This document shows, piece after piece, positions 1-8,155 of a stretch of 64,000 bases of DNA (the stretch's first letter is position 1; every line of letters begins with the position of its first letter). This stretch comes from JAPOXK01 sp965220315 (GTDB taxonomy: Bacteria; Chloroflexota; Dehalococcoidia; Bin125). Both the position numbers and the translations under genes were made by a program. The stretch covers positions 1,240,001 to 1,304,000 of the forward strand of contig CBDCPP010000001.1 in the NCBI GenBank assembly GCA_965220315.1. Reading direction: 5' to 3'. The notes beneath the pieces are model-generated. The model saw nothing but the letters and a program-made list of their open reading frames with translations. It had not been told where the DNA came from and did not search any database.

Positions 1-375
1 AGCATCGAGGAGTCACTCCAAGCGGTGCATCTCCGACAGGGCCTGCAAACCGCTTTCGGGCTAGCGCAAGAGGCGAACCGCTATCTCGACTCTACCGCGC
101 CCTGGCGCACTATCAATTCAGACCGGCAGGCGGCCGCCCGATCACTGTACACAGCGCTCAACGTCATCGCGGGGTTGCGCACCGCGCTGTATCCCTATCT
201 GCCGTTTACCTGCGCAGTGCTGCACGGATACCTTGGCGGGCAAGGCACTGTGGAGGAGGCTGGCTGGCGTCTCGTCGCGCTCGAGCCAGGAGCAAAGCTG
301 GGCGACCCTAAGCCGCTGTTTCGTAAGCTCGATGCGAGCATCATCGAGGCAGAGGAAGCGCGGCTAGGCGTATGA
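1..375 (+). CDS. metG: Methionyl-tRNA synthetase, C-terminal part (5' end outside window)
   Basis: This is the 3' end of a class I methionyl-tRNA synthetase, which charges tRNA(Met) in the cytoplasm. The frame is open from base 1 with no start needed (SIEESLQAV...), so the gene enters from the left. The visible ~124 residues are the helical anticodon-binding domain: the segment EANRYLDSTAPWRTINSD is the typical 'AN.Y....APW' signature, followed by the 'YPYLPFTC' helix. No C-terminal tRNA-binding (EMAP-like) domain follows, so this is the short form of the enzyme. The stop codon overlaps the tatD start (ATGA), which suggests translational coupling. Placing metG directly before tatD is a common bacterial arrangement. 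Confidence 0.93.
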   Translation, partial: SIEESLQAVHLRQGLQTAFGLAQEANRYLDSTAPWRTINSDRQAAARSLYTALNVIAGLRTALYPYLPFTCAVLHGYLGGQGTVEEAGWRLVALEPGAKLGDPKPLFRKLDASIIEAEEARLGV

Positions 376-1187
376 GCGGCCTCATCGACACACACGCCCA
401 TCTCCACGATCGCGCTTTCGATTCGGACCGGGCCTCCGTGCTCGCCCGCGCCCGTACGGCCGGCCTTGAAGCGGTCGTTACCGTCGGCACGGACCGAGTC
501 GAGAGCGAAGCCGCAGTTGCGCTGGCGGAAGCCGAATCCGATATCTTCGCCACGGTCGGCCTGCATCCCCACGACGCCAAGGATTGGGACACACACCTGC
601 GTGAACGCCTCGTCGCGCTGGCCCGGCGCAACGCAGTCGTGGCGATCGGTGAAATAGGACTTGACTACTTTCGTCTCCTCTCACCGCACTCCGCCCAGCA
701 GCGAGCCTTCCACGAGCAGCTGGAAACCGCGAACGAGTTGCACTTGCCTGTGGTAGTGCATGCGCGCGCAGCGGACGAACCCGCCGCGTCCGTCCTTGAA
801 GCATGGGCGCCTAGCGCCACTTGCGGCTACCCGCTGGGCGTGTTGCATTGCTTCGCCGGCGATGCAGCCCTAGCGATGCGCTACGTCCACCTGGGGTTCC
901 TGATCTCGATTGCCGGGCCCGTCACCTACCCAAAAAGCGACCAGATCCGCTCAGTAGCAGCAGCCATCCCCCTGGAGTCTTTAGTCGTCGAGACCGACGC
1001 GCCCTACCTCCCACCCCAGCGCTGGCGGGGGCAGCGCAATGAACCCGAACGCATCTTTGAAACGGTTCGCTATATTGCGAAGTTGCGCGAAACCGACAGC
1101 GACGAACTACGCACCATCTGCGGCGAAAATGCACGACGGCTCTTCCGCTTGTCCGCCGCATCTTCCACCTGCGGAATACCTGCATGA
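372..1187 (+). CDS. tatD: TatD family metal-dependent deoxyribonuclease
   Basis: TatD-type metal-dependent hydrolase of the TIM-barrel amidohydrolase superfamily, 271 residues, a normal length. Metal-binding motifs appear in the expected order: DTHAHLHD near residue 6, GLHPHDA near 64, GEIGLDY near 94, HARAA near 132, HCFAG near 163 and ETDAPYLP near 207. Family members are 3'-5' exonucleases/DNases thought to act in DNA quality control. The gene overlaps metG by 4 bases and the next gene by 4 bases (ATGA at both ends), so metG-tatD-prenyl synthase looks like one transcript. Confidence 0.95.
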   Translation: MSGLIDTHAHLHDRAFDSDRASVLARARTAGLEAVVTVGTDRVESEAAVALAEAESDIFATVGLHPHDAKDWDTHLRERLVALARRNAVVAIGEIGLDYFRLLSPHSAQQRAFHEQLETANELHLPVVVHARAADEPAASVLEAWAPSATCGYPLGVLHCFAGDAALAMRYVHLGFLISIAGPVTYPKSDQIRSVAAAIPLESLVVETDAPYLPPQRWRGQRNEPERIFETVRYIAKLRETDSDELRTICGENARRLFRLSAASSTCGIPA

Positions 1188-2164
1188 CAAGCGTGACGGC
1201 GCTTTATGGACCAGTCGCCGAAGATCTCACCCGAGTCGAAGAGGCGCTTAATTCGGTAGCGACCGCTGATTACGCGCCTCTTACAGAGATGCTTCAACAC
1301 GTCCTCCAACGGGGCGGTAAGCGCTTGCGCCCGGCGATCGCACTCCTGGCCGGAGGATTTGGAACATACGACATCGACCGGCAGGTACCGCTGGCCGCTT
1401 CGATCGAACTGTTGCACACGGCAACGCTCGTCCACGACGACGTGATCGACACCGCCGATACGCGGCGCGGCCACCCTACTGCTAATTCCAACTATGACAA
1501 CGCCGCCAGCGTCATGCTGGGCGACTACATGTTCGCTCACGCTGCGGAACTCGTCGCGCGCACCGGCGATATCCAGGTCATCCGGCTCTTCGCCGAGACT
1601 CTCATGATCATGGCCAAAGGCGAACTCAGCCAAGACATCAGCGCTTACGACATGGCAACCGGGAACTTGCGCGACTACTACGAGCGCATCGACGGCAAAA
1701 CAGCTTCACTCTTCGCCACGGCCAGCGCCGGTGGCGCGATGCTGGCCCGAGCCGACGATAGAATCGTCTGCGCGCTGCGCTCGTACGGCCATTCCGTGGG
1801 CATGGCCTTCCAAATCGTGGATGACATCCTCGACTTCACCAGCGACGCCGAGACGCTGGGCAAGCCTGTCGGAGGGGACTTACTAGCTGGCACGCTCACG
1901 CTGCCCGCGATCTTATTGATGGAAGCGAACCCGAAAGACAATCCGGTGCGACGGCTCTTCGTCACGGAAGATCCTGATTCTCGTGCCCAGCAGCTCCAAG
2001 CAGTGCTGGATGCGATCGCGGATGCTGATATCCTCCGTCGCTCAAACGCCACCGCGCTGGAGTGGCGCAACGCGGCACTGCGCGCACTTGAGTCCTTGCC
2101 AAACGGAACGCACCGTCAAGCGTTAGCGGATATCGCCGCGTTCATTACCGGCCGGAGCTTCTAG
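1184..2164 (+). CDS. Trans-polyprenyl (geranylgeranyl/octaprenyl-type) diphosphate synthase
   Basis: All-trans isoprenyl diphosphate synthase, 326 residues. It condenses isopentenyl diphosphate onto an allylic primer to make quinone or carotenoid/lipid side chains. Visible landmarks are the substrate motif GGKRLRP near residue 43, the first Asp-rich motif HDDVIDTADTRRG near 84, the KTASLF motif near 168 and the second Asp-rich motif QIVDDILDF near 208. Chain length cannot be read with confidence. The nearby nuo operon makes a menaquinone side-chain role reasonable, but that is inference. The start overlaps tatD by 4 bases. The gene ends 26 bases from the convergent fmdB-like gene. Confidence 0.9.
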   Translation: MTSVTALYGPVAEDLTRVEEALNSVATADYAPLTEMLQHVLQRGGKRLRPAIALLAGGFGTYDIDRQVPLAASIELLHTATLVHDDVIDTADTRRGHPTANSNYDNAASVMLGDYMFAHAAELVARTGDIQVIRLFAETLMIMAKGELSQDISAYDMATGNLRDYYERIDGKTASLFATASAGGAMLARADDRIVCALRSYGHSVGMAFQIVDDILDFTSDAETLGKPVGGDLLAGTLTLPAILLMEANPKDNPVRRLFVTEDPDSRAQQLQAVLDAIADADILRRSNATALEWRNAALRALESLPNGTHRQALADIAAFITGRSF

Positions 2165-2190
2165 CGACTTAGAGCGCAGCCATCCGAGCG

Positions 2191-2631
2191 CTAGCTCTTG
2201 CGAAAACCTTTCTTTTTCACTAGCTCGCCGCGCTTATCTTTCCAGTGCCACTTGTTCTCGAGTTCAGCGCGACGTCTTTCGCGCTTCGCGCGGCGTTCAT
2301 CTCGGCGCTTATCCACAGTGTCGACAAAATCCTGCTTGGACATCGGCAGCGCCTGGCTCCCCTTTTTAGCCTCGAGTTCAGGATGCTTATAGGGATTACC
2401 GCTGCGCGATAGCTGTGACACTTCTTTGCCCATATGCCAGTAGGTCCCTTTGTCAGGGATTTTGCGGGGGAAGCCGCCGCGCATGATGAAAGCGTTGAAG
2501 GTCGAGGGCATGACGCGCTGTGCATCCTCGTCGCAGAGCGGACAAGAACCTGGCTCATCGGCTTCGCGCATCGTTCGAACCAGCTCAAAGATGCCGTCGC
2601 AGGGCTCGCAATAGTACTCGTACACCGGCAT
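2191..2631 (-). CDS. FmdB-type zinc-ribbon protein
   Basis: Small basic protein with the FmdB/CxxC_CxxC_SSSS N-terminal zinc ribbon: it starts MPVYEYYCEPC and has a second pair in CPLCDED, two Cys pairs about 30 residues apart. The rest is a long, charged, Lys/Arg-rich tail (KRRDERRAKRERRRAELENK) that is probably helical. I chose the ATG at 2631 because the family begins M(P)xYxYxC; an in-frame ATG at 2652 would add MERRALA inside recO. The family was named as a putative regulator but its function is not settled. It lies 2 bases after recO and is probably the last gene of that operon. Confidence 0.82.
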   Translation of the reverse strand: MPVYEYYCEPCDGIFELVRTMREADEPGSCPLCDEDAQRVMPSTFNAFIMRGGFPRKIPDKGTYWHMGKEVSQLSRSGNPYKHPELEAKKGSQALPMSKQDFVDTVDKRRDERRAKRERRRAELENKWHWKDKRGELVKKKGFRKS

Positions 2632-2633
2632 CG

Positions 2634-3419
2634 CTAACGCCCTCCGCTCCATTGGGCCGCGACCGGGCTGGTCGCACGCACAGCATCAACGAACTCTCCG
2701 GCCTTCACCTCTTGGTCCAGCGCCGCCTGAACAGCCTGCCGAAGGTGCATCTCCAGCTCTCGACCCAACACTGCATCGACGCGAACGCGAGTCACTTCAG
2801 AGAAGGGCCTGCGTTGCATGTAGCGTAACAGCTTGAATGCGGCCCCGGATAAGGGTCGTTTCCCGGGCACTTCATAGCAGCCCGGACAAACCACGCCGCC
2901 CGCGAGAGCGGCGAAGCTGTTGCCCTCGAGCGCCAGTTCGGCATTGCAGTGAACGCATCGCTCCAAATTGGGCTGGTAGCCCTGCTCCATCAGCAGCCGC
3001 ATCTCAAACCAGCGTACTGCTAGGTCCAGCGCCTCGGTCGTGCTGAGGCGCTGAATGGTATCGACCAGCAATTGGTAGACCCCGCCGACATCTGGAGCCG
3101 CATCCGTGATGCGATCGACGAGTTCCGCTACGTATAAGGCGCGGCTGAGGCGTTCGATTTCCTCGCGCAGTGGCACGAAGCTATCCAACGCCTGTGCTTG
3201 CGTGATGGTATCCAGCGACCGACCTTTCGCCAGCTGCAGGGATACACGCGTCAATGGCTCTAGATGCCCGGCCAACTTGCTGCGGGGACGGCGTACGCCC
3301 TTGGCGACCGCCTCAACGCGCCCAAAATTGGGCGTAAACAGCACGCAGATCTTACCGGCGTCGCCCAAGCGCCTCTGACGTAGTACGACGGCTTCGGTTC
3401 GGTAGACGCGGATCGCCAC
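2634..3419 (-). CDS. recO: DNA repair protein RecO
   Basis: RecO, 261 residues. It helps load RecA on SSB-coated single-stranded DNA together with RecR in the RecFOR pathway. The N-terminal OB fold is recognisable (YRTEAVVLRQRRLGDAGKI, then VEAVAKGVRRPRSKLAG). The C-terminal half has the four-Cys zinc site, C-VHC around residue 154 and C-PGC around 175. It lies 2 bases downstream of recR in the same operon, which fits the physical RecO-RecR partnership. Confidence 0.93.
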   Translation of the reverse strand: MAIRVYRTEAVVLRQRRLGDAGKICVLFTPNFGRVEAVAKGVRRPRSKLAGHLEPLTRVSLQLAKGRSLDTITQAQALDSFVPLREEIERLSRALYVAELVDRITDAAPDVGGVYQLLVDTIQRLSTTEALDLAVRWFEMRLLMEQGYQPNLERCVHCNAELALEGNSFAALAGGVVCPGCYEVPGKRPLSGAAFKLLRYMQRRPFSEVTRVRVDAVLGRELEMHLRQAVQAALDQEVKAGEFVDAVRATSPVAAQWSGGR

Positions 3420-3421
3420 CG

Positions 3422-4072
3422 CTAGCGCTCCCCGCCTTCAACAGCGGCTCCCTCCTCCGTCTCAACCGGCACACGCTGCTGCAGCGCTCGGCCCAGCGTG
3501 ACCGCGTCCGCATACTCCACGTCTGCACCGACGGGCAGTCCTCGCGCAATACGTGTGATCGCTACCCCAGACGGCTGTAGCAAGCGCACGAGATAGCTTG
3601 CAGTCGCATCACCTTCCATCGTAGCGTTTGTTGCCAAGATCACTTCCCGCACGCCACCACTGCTCACCCGATCGACGAGTTCCCGGATCTTGATCTTCTC
3701 GGGGCCCACTCCGTCCATCGGACTCAGAGCACCGTGCAATACGTGGTAGAGGCCCGCGTAGACTCCCGCCCGCTCCACTGCCAGGGTGTCCAGTGGCTCC
3801 TCGACCACACAGATCAGTCCCTGGTCCCGCACTGCATCGGAGCAAAGAGCGCAGGGGTCTTGCTCCGTCACGTTTTGGCAACGACTGCACAAGCGGACCC
3901 GATCCTTCACATCGACCAGTGCAGCCGCCAGCGCCTCCGCCTCCACTCGCGGAGCGCGCAGGATGTGATAAGTCAATCGCTGCGCGCTCTTCGGTCCAAT
4001 GCCAGGCAGCCGGTGGAATGCCTCGATCAGGCGCGCCACCGGCGGCGCCGTAACCAGCGGCCTGCTGTTCAC
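3422..4072 (-). CDS. recR: Recombination protein RecR
   Basis: RecR, 216 residues, the ring-forming partner of RecO in recombinational repair. Visible parts are the N-terminal helix-hairpin-helix (FHRLPGIGPKSAQRLTYHIL), a C4 zinc finger (CSRCQNVTEQDPCALC) and a Toprim domain beginning ICVVEEPLDTLAVE with the Gly-rich ILATNATMEGDATASYL segment. The C-terminal Walker-like strand ITRIARGLPVGADVEYAD is typical. It sits 3 bases after ebfC and 2 bases before recO, the classic dnaX-ybaB-recR order. Confidence 0.96.
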   Translation of the reverse strand: MNSRPLVTAPPVARLIEAFHRLPGIGPKSAQRLTYHILRAPRVEAEALAAALVDVKDRVRLCSRCQNVTEQDPCALCSDAVRDQGLICVVEEPLDTLAVERAGVYAGLYHVLHGALSPMDGVGPEKIKIRELVDRVSSGGVREVILATNATMEGDATASYLVRLLQPSGVAITRIARGLPVGADVEYADAVTLGRALQQRVPVETEEGAAVEGGER

Positions 4073-4075
4073 TGT

Positions 4076-4447
4076 CTACTGCAACTCCGGCAACGAGAGG
4101 CCGTCTGTGAAGCCCGCCATGCGGTCGGCTTGCTTCGCTGCAAGCTTATCGACAGCGTCATTCACCGCCGCGATAATCAGGTCTTGCACCATCTCGGGAT
4201 CATCAGGGTCTAGGATCTCTGGATCGACACGCACGGCCTTGAGTTTGTGCGCGCCGGTCATTTCGACGGAGAGCGCTCCACCGCCCGCGCTCGCCTCAAC
4301 TGTCGCCTCCTTCAGCTCTCCCTGCGCCTGGGTAATCTGTGCTTGCAGCTCTTGCGCCCGACGCAGCACATCCGGAGACATACCACCGCCGGCCCCCTTC
4401 GGCCCGCGCTTGGGCTGCCGGAACATTCCACCGCGAGACTTCGCCAA
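4076..4447 (-). CDS. ebfC: YbaB/EbfC nucleoid-associated DNA-binding protein
   Basis: YbaB/EbfC family protein, 123 residues, a small dimeric nucleoid-associated factor. The N-terminus has an unusual Gly/Lys/Arg-rich extension (MAKSRGGMFRQPKRGPKGAGGG) before the conserved helix LRRAQELQAQITQAQGEL. The core follows: ATVEASAGGGALSVEMTGAHKLKAVRVDPEIL, then DLIIAAVNDAVDKL. An internal ATG at the MSPDVLRR position would remove the extension. It lies between dnaX and recR. Confidence 0.9.
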   Translation of the reverse strand: MAKSRGGMFRQPKRGPKGAGGGMSPDVLRRAQELQAQITQAQGELKEATVEASAGGGALSVEMTGAHKLKAVRVDPEILDPDDPEMVQDLIIAAVNDAVDKLAAKQADRMAGFTDGLSLPELQ

Positions 4448-4462
4448 TTTACGCTCCGCTCC

Positions 4463-6106
4463 TTAGCTCTCCGTCTTGCTTACCACACGTGCACCCAGTC
4501 GCTCCGCCTCCTCTACCAGCGCACTATGCTTCGTCGGTTCAGCATCGTCGGCCGCAGTGCAGCGGATCGCCATTGGCCGACCGATGATTTCGCTCGCCAC
4601 TACAGCCACAACATCACGGCCTTCTTCGACTTTGCCCTTGTGGATCTTCACGTAGTTGGGGAAGAAACCAAGCGTGAGCGTGTCACCACTCACCTCCATG
4701 ATCCGACAAGAGGAATTGAGCCAGGCAGCCAGCGCGCCATCTCCACGCGCTTTGACACCCTGGCGAATCGCGCGCAACATCTCCTCTTCCGGCGACAGCT
4801 CACGACGACGAGACGGTGACAGGGGGGGAGTGGACTCCCCTGCCGGCACTGTCCCAGCAGCTTGCTTAGCCGGAGGCGCCACGGCTCGTTGGGCAGGCGT
4901 ACGCGTGGGGGCAAGTTTCGACCTCCCTTCGCCACGACGACGCGGGTCTCGCCCGCGACCAGAGCCGCCAGCCGGCCGTGTGTGGCCCTCGGGTAGAGCA
5001 GCAGGCCCGGCGACGACTTGTGGCCATGCCTGCTTCCCAAGCGCCACATCCGCCATCGCCAGCTCAAGTGGGAGCGATGTGTACGGGTCACTCTGCACAT
5101 CGGCGCTGCCAAACGCCTGCAACGCAGCCACCGTGATAGAAGGTTCCACCCCATCCACCAACTCCCGCAGCGCGGCGAGTTCAGGTTCGCTGAGAGCAAG
5201 TCTCGTCGCGGCACCGCTCTGTAGAAGCAAGGCGTGCCGAAGATGCGTCACGACCTGCTTAGTGAAGCGAGCAATGTCAACGGCGTCGTCTTGCACTGCC
5301 GCGAGCACACCGATGCCCTCTTTGAGGTCCTTGCGCAGGGCGGCTCGCGCCACCTCCATCGCACGGGAGTCTGCGCTCAGGCCCAGCGTTGCCACCGTGT
5401 TCTCCACACTGACCTTGTTCCCGTAGGAAGAGGTGGTTTGGTCGAGCAGGTTAACGGCGTCGCGCAGCGACCCCGTCGCCTCACGGGCGATCAGGTCCAG
5501 CGCCTCATCAGGGATCGTGAAACCCTCCGCCTCAGCGATCTCGCGGAGGCGTCCGCGAATCTCCATCACTCCGACGCGCCGAAAGTCGAAGCGCTGACAG
5601 CGGCTCAAGATCGTGGCCTTGAGACTCTGCGGATCTGTCGTCGCCAGCACGAATAGCACGTGCGGCGGCGGTTCTTCCAATGTCTTGAGCAACGCGTCCG
5701 CAGCAGCGTCCGTAAGCTGGTGTACCTCGTCGATCAAGTAAACCTTAACCGCGACCGCGCCGGGCGCGTAGTTAGCTCGCTCCCGCAAGTCGCGGATATT
5801 GTCGATGCCACGATTACTGGCAGCGTCGATCTCGACGAGGTCCAGCGCGCGCCCCTCATCAATGAGGCGGCAGCTTTCGCAGCGGTCGCAAGGATCGCCG
5901 TCTTCCGAACGAGGGCAGTTGACAGCCTTCGCGAAGATCCTTCCTGTGCTGGTCTTACCGGTGCCACGCGGACCCGAGAACAGGTACGCGTGAGCCGGTT
6001 TGCCCTGCGCCACCGCGTTGCGTAGCGTCCGAACGATGGGTTCTTGTCCCACAAGATCGGCGAACCGCCGAGGGCGCCACTTGCGGTAGAGCACCGCTTC
6101 CGTCAC
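4463..6106 (-). CDS. dnaX: DNA polymerase III subunit gamma/tau
   Basis: Clamp-loader ATPase of the replicative polymerase, 547 residues. It starts with the standard MTEAVLYRKWRPRRFADLVGQ. Walker A is GPRGTGKT at about 45-52, followed by the zinc site CPRSEDGDPCDRCESC near 64-79, Walker B VYLIDEVHQL near 124 and the sensor region VLATTDPQSLKATILSRCQRFDFR. The Pro/Arg-rich linker after about 375 leads to a short C-terminal domain, so tau is compact. No slippery A-run is obvious for a programmed gamma frameshift. It heads the ebfC-recR-recO-fmdB cluster. Confidence 0.95.
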   Translation of the reverse strand: MTEAVLYRKWRPRRFADLVGQEPIVRTLRNAVAQGKPAHAYLFSGPRGTGKTSTGRIFAKAVNCPRSEDGDPCDRCESCRLIDEGRALDLVEIDAASNRGIDNIRDLRERANYAPGAVAVKVYLIDEVHQLTDAAADALLKTLEEPPPHVLFVLATTDPQSLKATILSRCQRFDFRRVGVMEIRGRLREIAEAEGFTIPDEALDLIAREATGSLRDAVNLLDQTTSSYGNKVSVENTVATLGLSADSRAMEVARAALRKDLKEGIGVLAAVQDDAVDIARFTKQVVTHLRHALLLQSGAATRLALSEPELAALRELVDGVEPSITVAALQAFGSADVQSDPYTSLPLELAMADVALGKQAWPQVVAGPAALPEGHTRPAGGSGRGRDPRRRGEGRSKLAPTRTPAQRAVAPPAKQAAGTVPAGESTPPLSPSRRRELSPEEEMLRAIRQGVKARGDGALAAWLNSSCRIMEVSGDTLTLGFFPNYVKIHKGKVEEGRDVVAVVASEIIGRPMAIRCTAADDAEPTKHSALVEEAERLGARVVSKTES

Positions 6107-6204
6107 TACGACCCCTTCATCCGACCGACCTGGAAGCGCGACTCATTATATCGAGGTGCTCCATCTCCGGCCTGCCGTAGCGCCGCTTATTTATCGCACC
6201 TTGT

Positions 6205-6723
6205 TCATCGCGCCGCCCCTGGACGACCAACGCACTCCAGCGCGACGCGCTCCATCTCACGCATGGCCGCGTCTTCGCACCGTGTAGCGTGATCCAATCC
6301 AAGCAAGTGGAGTGTCCCGTGCGCGACCAGCAACGCCAGCTCGTCTTCCAGAGTAACGCCGCGCGCGCGCGCGCCGCGCGCCGCTACCGGCAGCGCGATC
6401 ACAATCGCGCCCAACTCCTCCACGCCATCTGGCCCCCGCACCCCCTCGAAGCGGGTCTCGAACGAGAGCACGTCAGTGGGCTCGTCCAGTCCAAGGTAGT
6501 CGCGGTTCAGACGCCGAACGCTTTCAGTGTCCGTGACGGTGATCGCTACCGCCCGAGCCAATCGCAGCCGCCGCGAGCAAAGCGTACTCAAGGCAGTGTC
6601 TCGTAACAGGCTCGCATCTACGCGGCGGCGGTATCTTCGGTCGACCGCAACGCTGATCCGGTGCGGAACAGGGCGCCTTCTACCATTAGCCAACGAAGAT
6701 TGCGACAGCTTCGTTTGCGACAT
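6205..6723 (-). CDS. ybeY: Endoribonuclease YbeY (16S rRNA maturation)
   Basis: Zinc-dependent endoribonuclease YbeY, needed for 16S rRNA 3'-end maturation and ribosome quality control. The signature metal motif HGTLHLLGLDHATRCEDAAM is near residue 134, with the preceding PTDVLSFE segment near 81. The ATG at 6723 lies inside the end of nuoN (38-base overlap). A TTG at 6693 would reduce this, and family homology starts only around HRISVAVD, so the exact start is uncertain. The 98 bases between ybeY and dnaX carry no gene that I can recognise. Confidence 0.9.
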   Translation of the reverse strand: MSQTKLSQSSLANGRRRPVPHRISVAVDRRYRRRVDASLLRDTALSTLCSRRLRLARAVAITVTDTESVRRLNRDYLGLDEPTDVLSFETRFEGVRGPDGVEELGAIVIALPVAARGARARGVTLEDELALLVAHGTLHLLGLDHATRCEDAAMREMERVALECVGRPGAAR

Positions 6724-8155
6724 CGATTAGCAGACCAGGGGCCAGCCCGATCACCAACACACCCGCGCTAGTCAAGCTCAGAGTCAGGGCAAGCAGTGCG
6801 TTGGGCCGCCAGCGCGATGGCATCTCGACGGTAGGCGCAGCCTCGTCAATGAACATCGCCTTCACCGGGCGTAGATAGTAGACGGCGCTGATCACTGAGT
6901 TAACTACCCCCACCACAGCCAACCAAGCCAAATCACTCTGGATTGCAGCGTCAAACAGGTAAACCTTACCGAAGAAGCCTGCGGTCGGCGGAAAGCCCGT
7001 GAGAGAGATCAGGCTGAAGGCAAGCAAGGCTCCGAGCAACGGCGCGCGTTTCCCCAGCCCTCGATAGGCATCGATCTCGCACGAACCGATCCGGTTGAAG
7101 ACCGCGATCACAACCAGGAATGCGGTCAGGTTGGTGACGGCGTACCCCGCCAAATAGAACAAGATTCCACCTGATCCTAACGACACCGAATGATCCGCCG
7201 TGATCGCGGCGAGGCCGATCAGGATCGTCCCCGCCTGTGCGATTGACGAGTAGCCCAGCATCCGTTTGATGTCCGACTGTTGAATCGCCAGGATATTGCC
7301 CACGAACATCGAGAGCACCGCCAGCACAGCGAAGATCGTCGACCAGTGAGCGCTGAGTAGCTCGGCGCCGAGTGCTTCCAGGAACACGCGTATCAGAATG
7401 GCAAAAGCAGCCGCCTTGGAACCGACGGAGAGATACGCCGCAATGGGCGTGGGGCCCCCTTGGTACACATCGGGCACCCACATCTGAAAAGGCACGATGG
7501 CAGCTTTGAATCCGAACCCGACGATCAGGAACACCGTCGCGAGCAGTAACGCTTCAATAACACCGCTGTCCCCATCGGCAACGTATTCCGCGATCTCGCT
7601 CAGATTGGTCGACCCACTCAGCCCCAACAGGATCGCCATCCCGTAAAGCAAGATCGCAGAGGCGATCGCCCCAAGCAGCAGATACTTCAGTCCCGCCTCA
7701 CTGGAGAGGCGATCTTTATGAAAGCCAACCAGGATGTACTGCGAGATGCTGGTCAGCTCCAGCGCCACGAAGACACCGATCAAGTCTCGCGTCCCCGCCA
7801 AGAGCATCAAGCCAGCCGTGCTGAACAGCAGCAGTGCAAGGTACTCGCCCTGACGCGACGGGAAGCGAGCCAAAGCGTCCCACGACGCCGCGATCACAGC
7901 CAATGCCACGCCACCTAGGAGGAACTGGAAGAACAACGCGAACTGATCAAAGACCAATACCTCATCGAAGGCGGTGCGCCCGACTTTGCCATCGGCGAGA
8001 AGGATGGTGCTGTAAGCCACAGCGCCGAGTACAGCTGCCATGGCGATGGCGACGAGCACTCGACGATCGCGCACGATCAGCTCTGCCACCAACAACATGC
8101 CGCCGACGCACATCAGTACCAGTTGGGGACCTAGTAGGTTGATTTCGCCCAGCAT
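6686..8155 (-). CDS. nuoN: NADH-quinone oxidoreductase subunit N
   Basis: Membrane proton-pumping subunit of complex I (Mrp-antiporter fold), 489 residues and about 14 hydrophobic segments. Diagnostic stretches are the Lys/Glu-containing ALELTSISQYILVGF, the VGFGFKAAIVPFQMWVPDVYQG motif with the TM7 lysine, and the IKRMLGYSSIAQAG motif of the discontinuous helix. It ends the nuo operon, overlaps nuoM by 1 base at its start and runs into ybeY. Confidence 0.95.
   Translation of the reverse strand: MLGEINLLGPQLVLMCVGGMLLVAELIVRDRRVLVAIAMAAVLGAVAYSTILLADGKVGRTAFDEVLVFDQFALFFQFLLGGVALAVIAASWDALARFPSRQGEYLALLLFSTAGLMLLAGTRDLIGVFVALELTSISQYILVGFHKDRLSSEAGLKYLLLGAIASAILLYGMAILLGLSGSTNLSEIAEYVADGDSGVIEALLLATVFLIVGFGFKAAIVPFQMWVPDVYQGGPTPIAAYLSVGSKAAAFAILIRVFLEALGAELLSAHWSTIFAVLAVLSMFVGNILAIQQSDIKRMLGYSSIAQAGTILIGLAAITADHSVSLGSGGILFYLAGYAVTNLTAFLVVIAVFNRIGSCEIDAYRGLGKRAPLLGALLAFSLISLTGFPPTAGFFGKVYLFDAAIQSDLAWLAVVGVVNSVISAVYYLRPVKAMFIDEAAPTVEMPSRWRPNALLALTLSLTSAGVLVIGLAPGLLIDVANEAVAIFVG

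Noticed and set aside
6107..6204. Possible SRP (4.5S) RNA beside dnaX
   Set aside because: The gap is the right size, but the conserved GGAAGGAAGCAGC-type apical loop sequence is absent.
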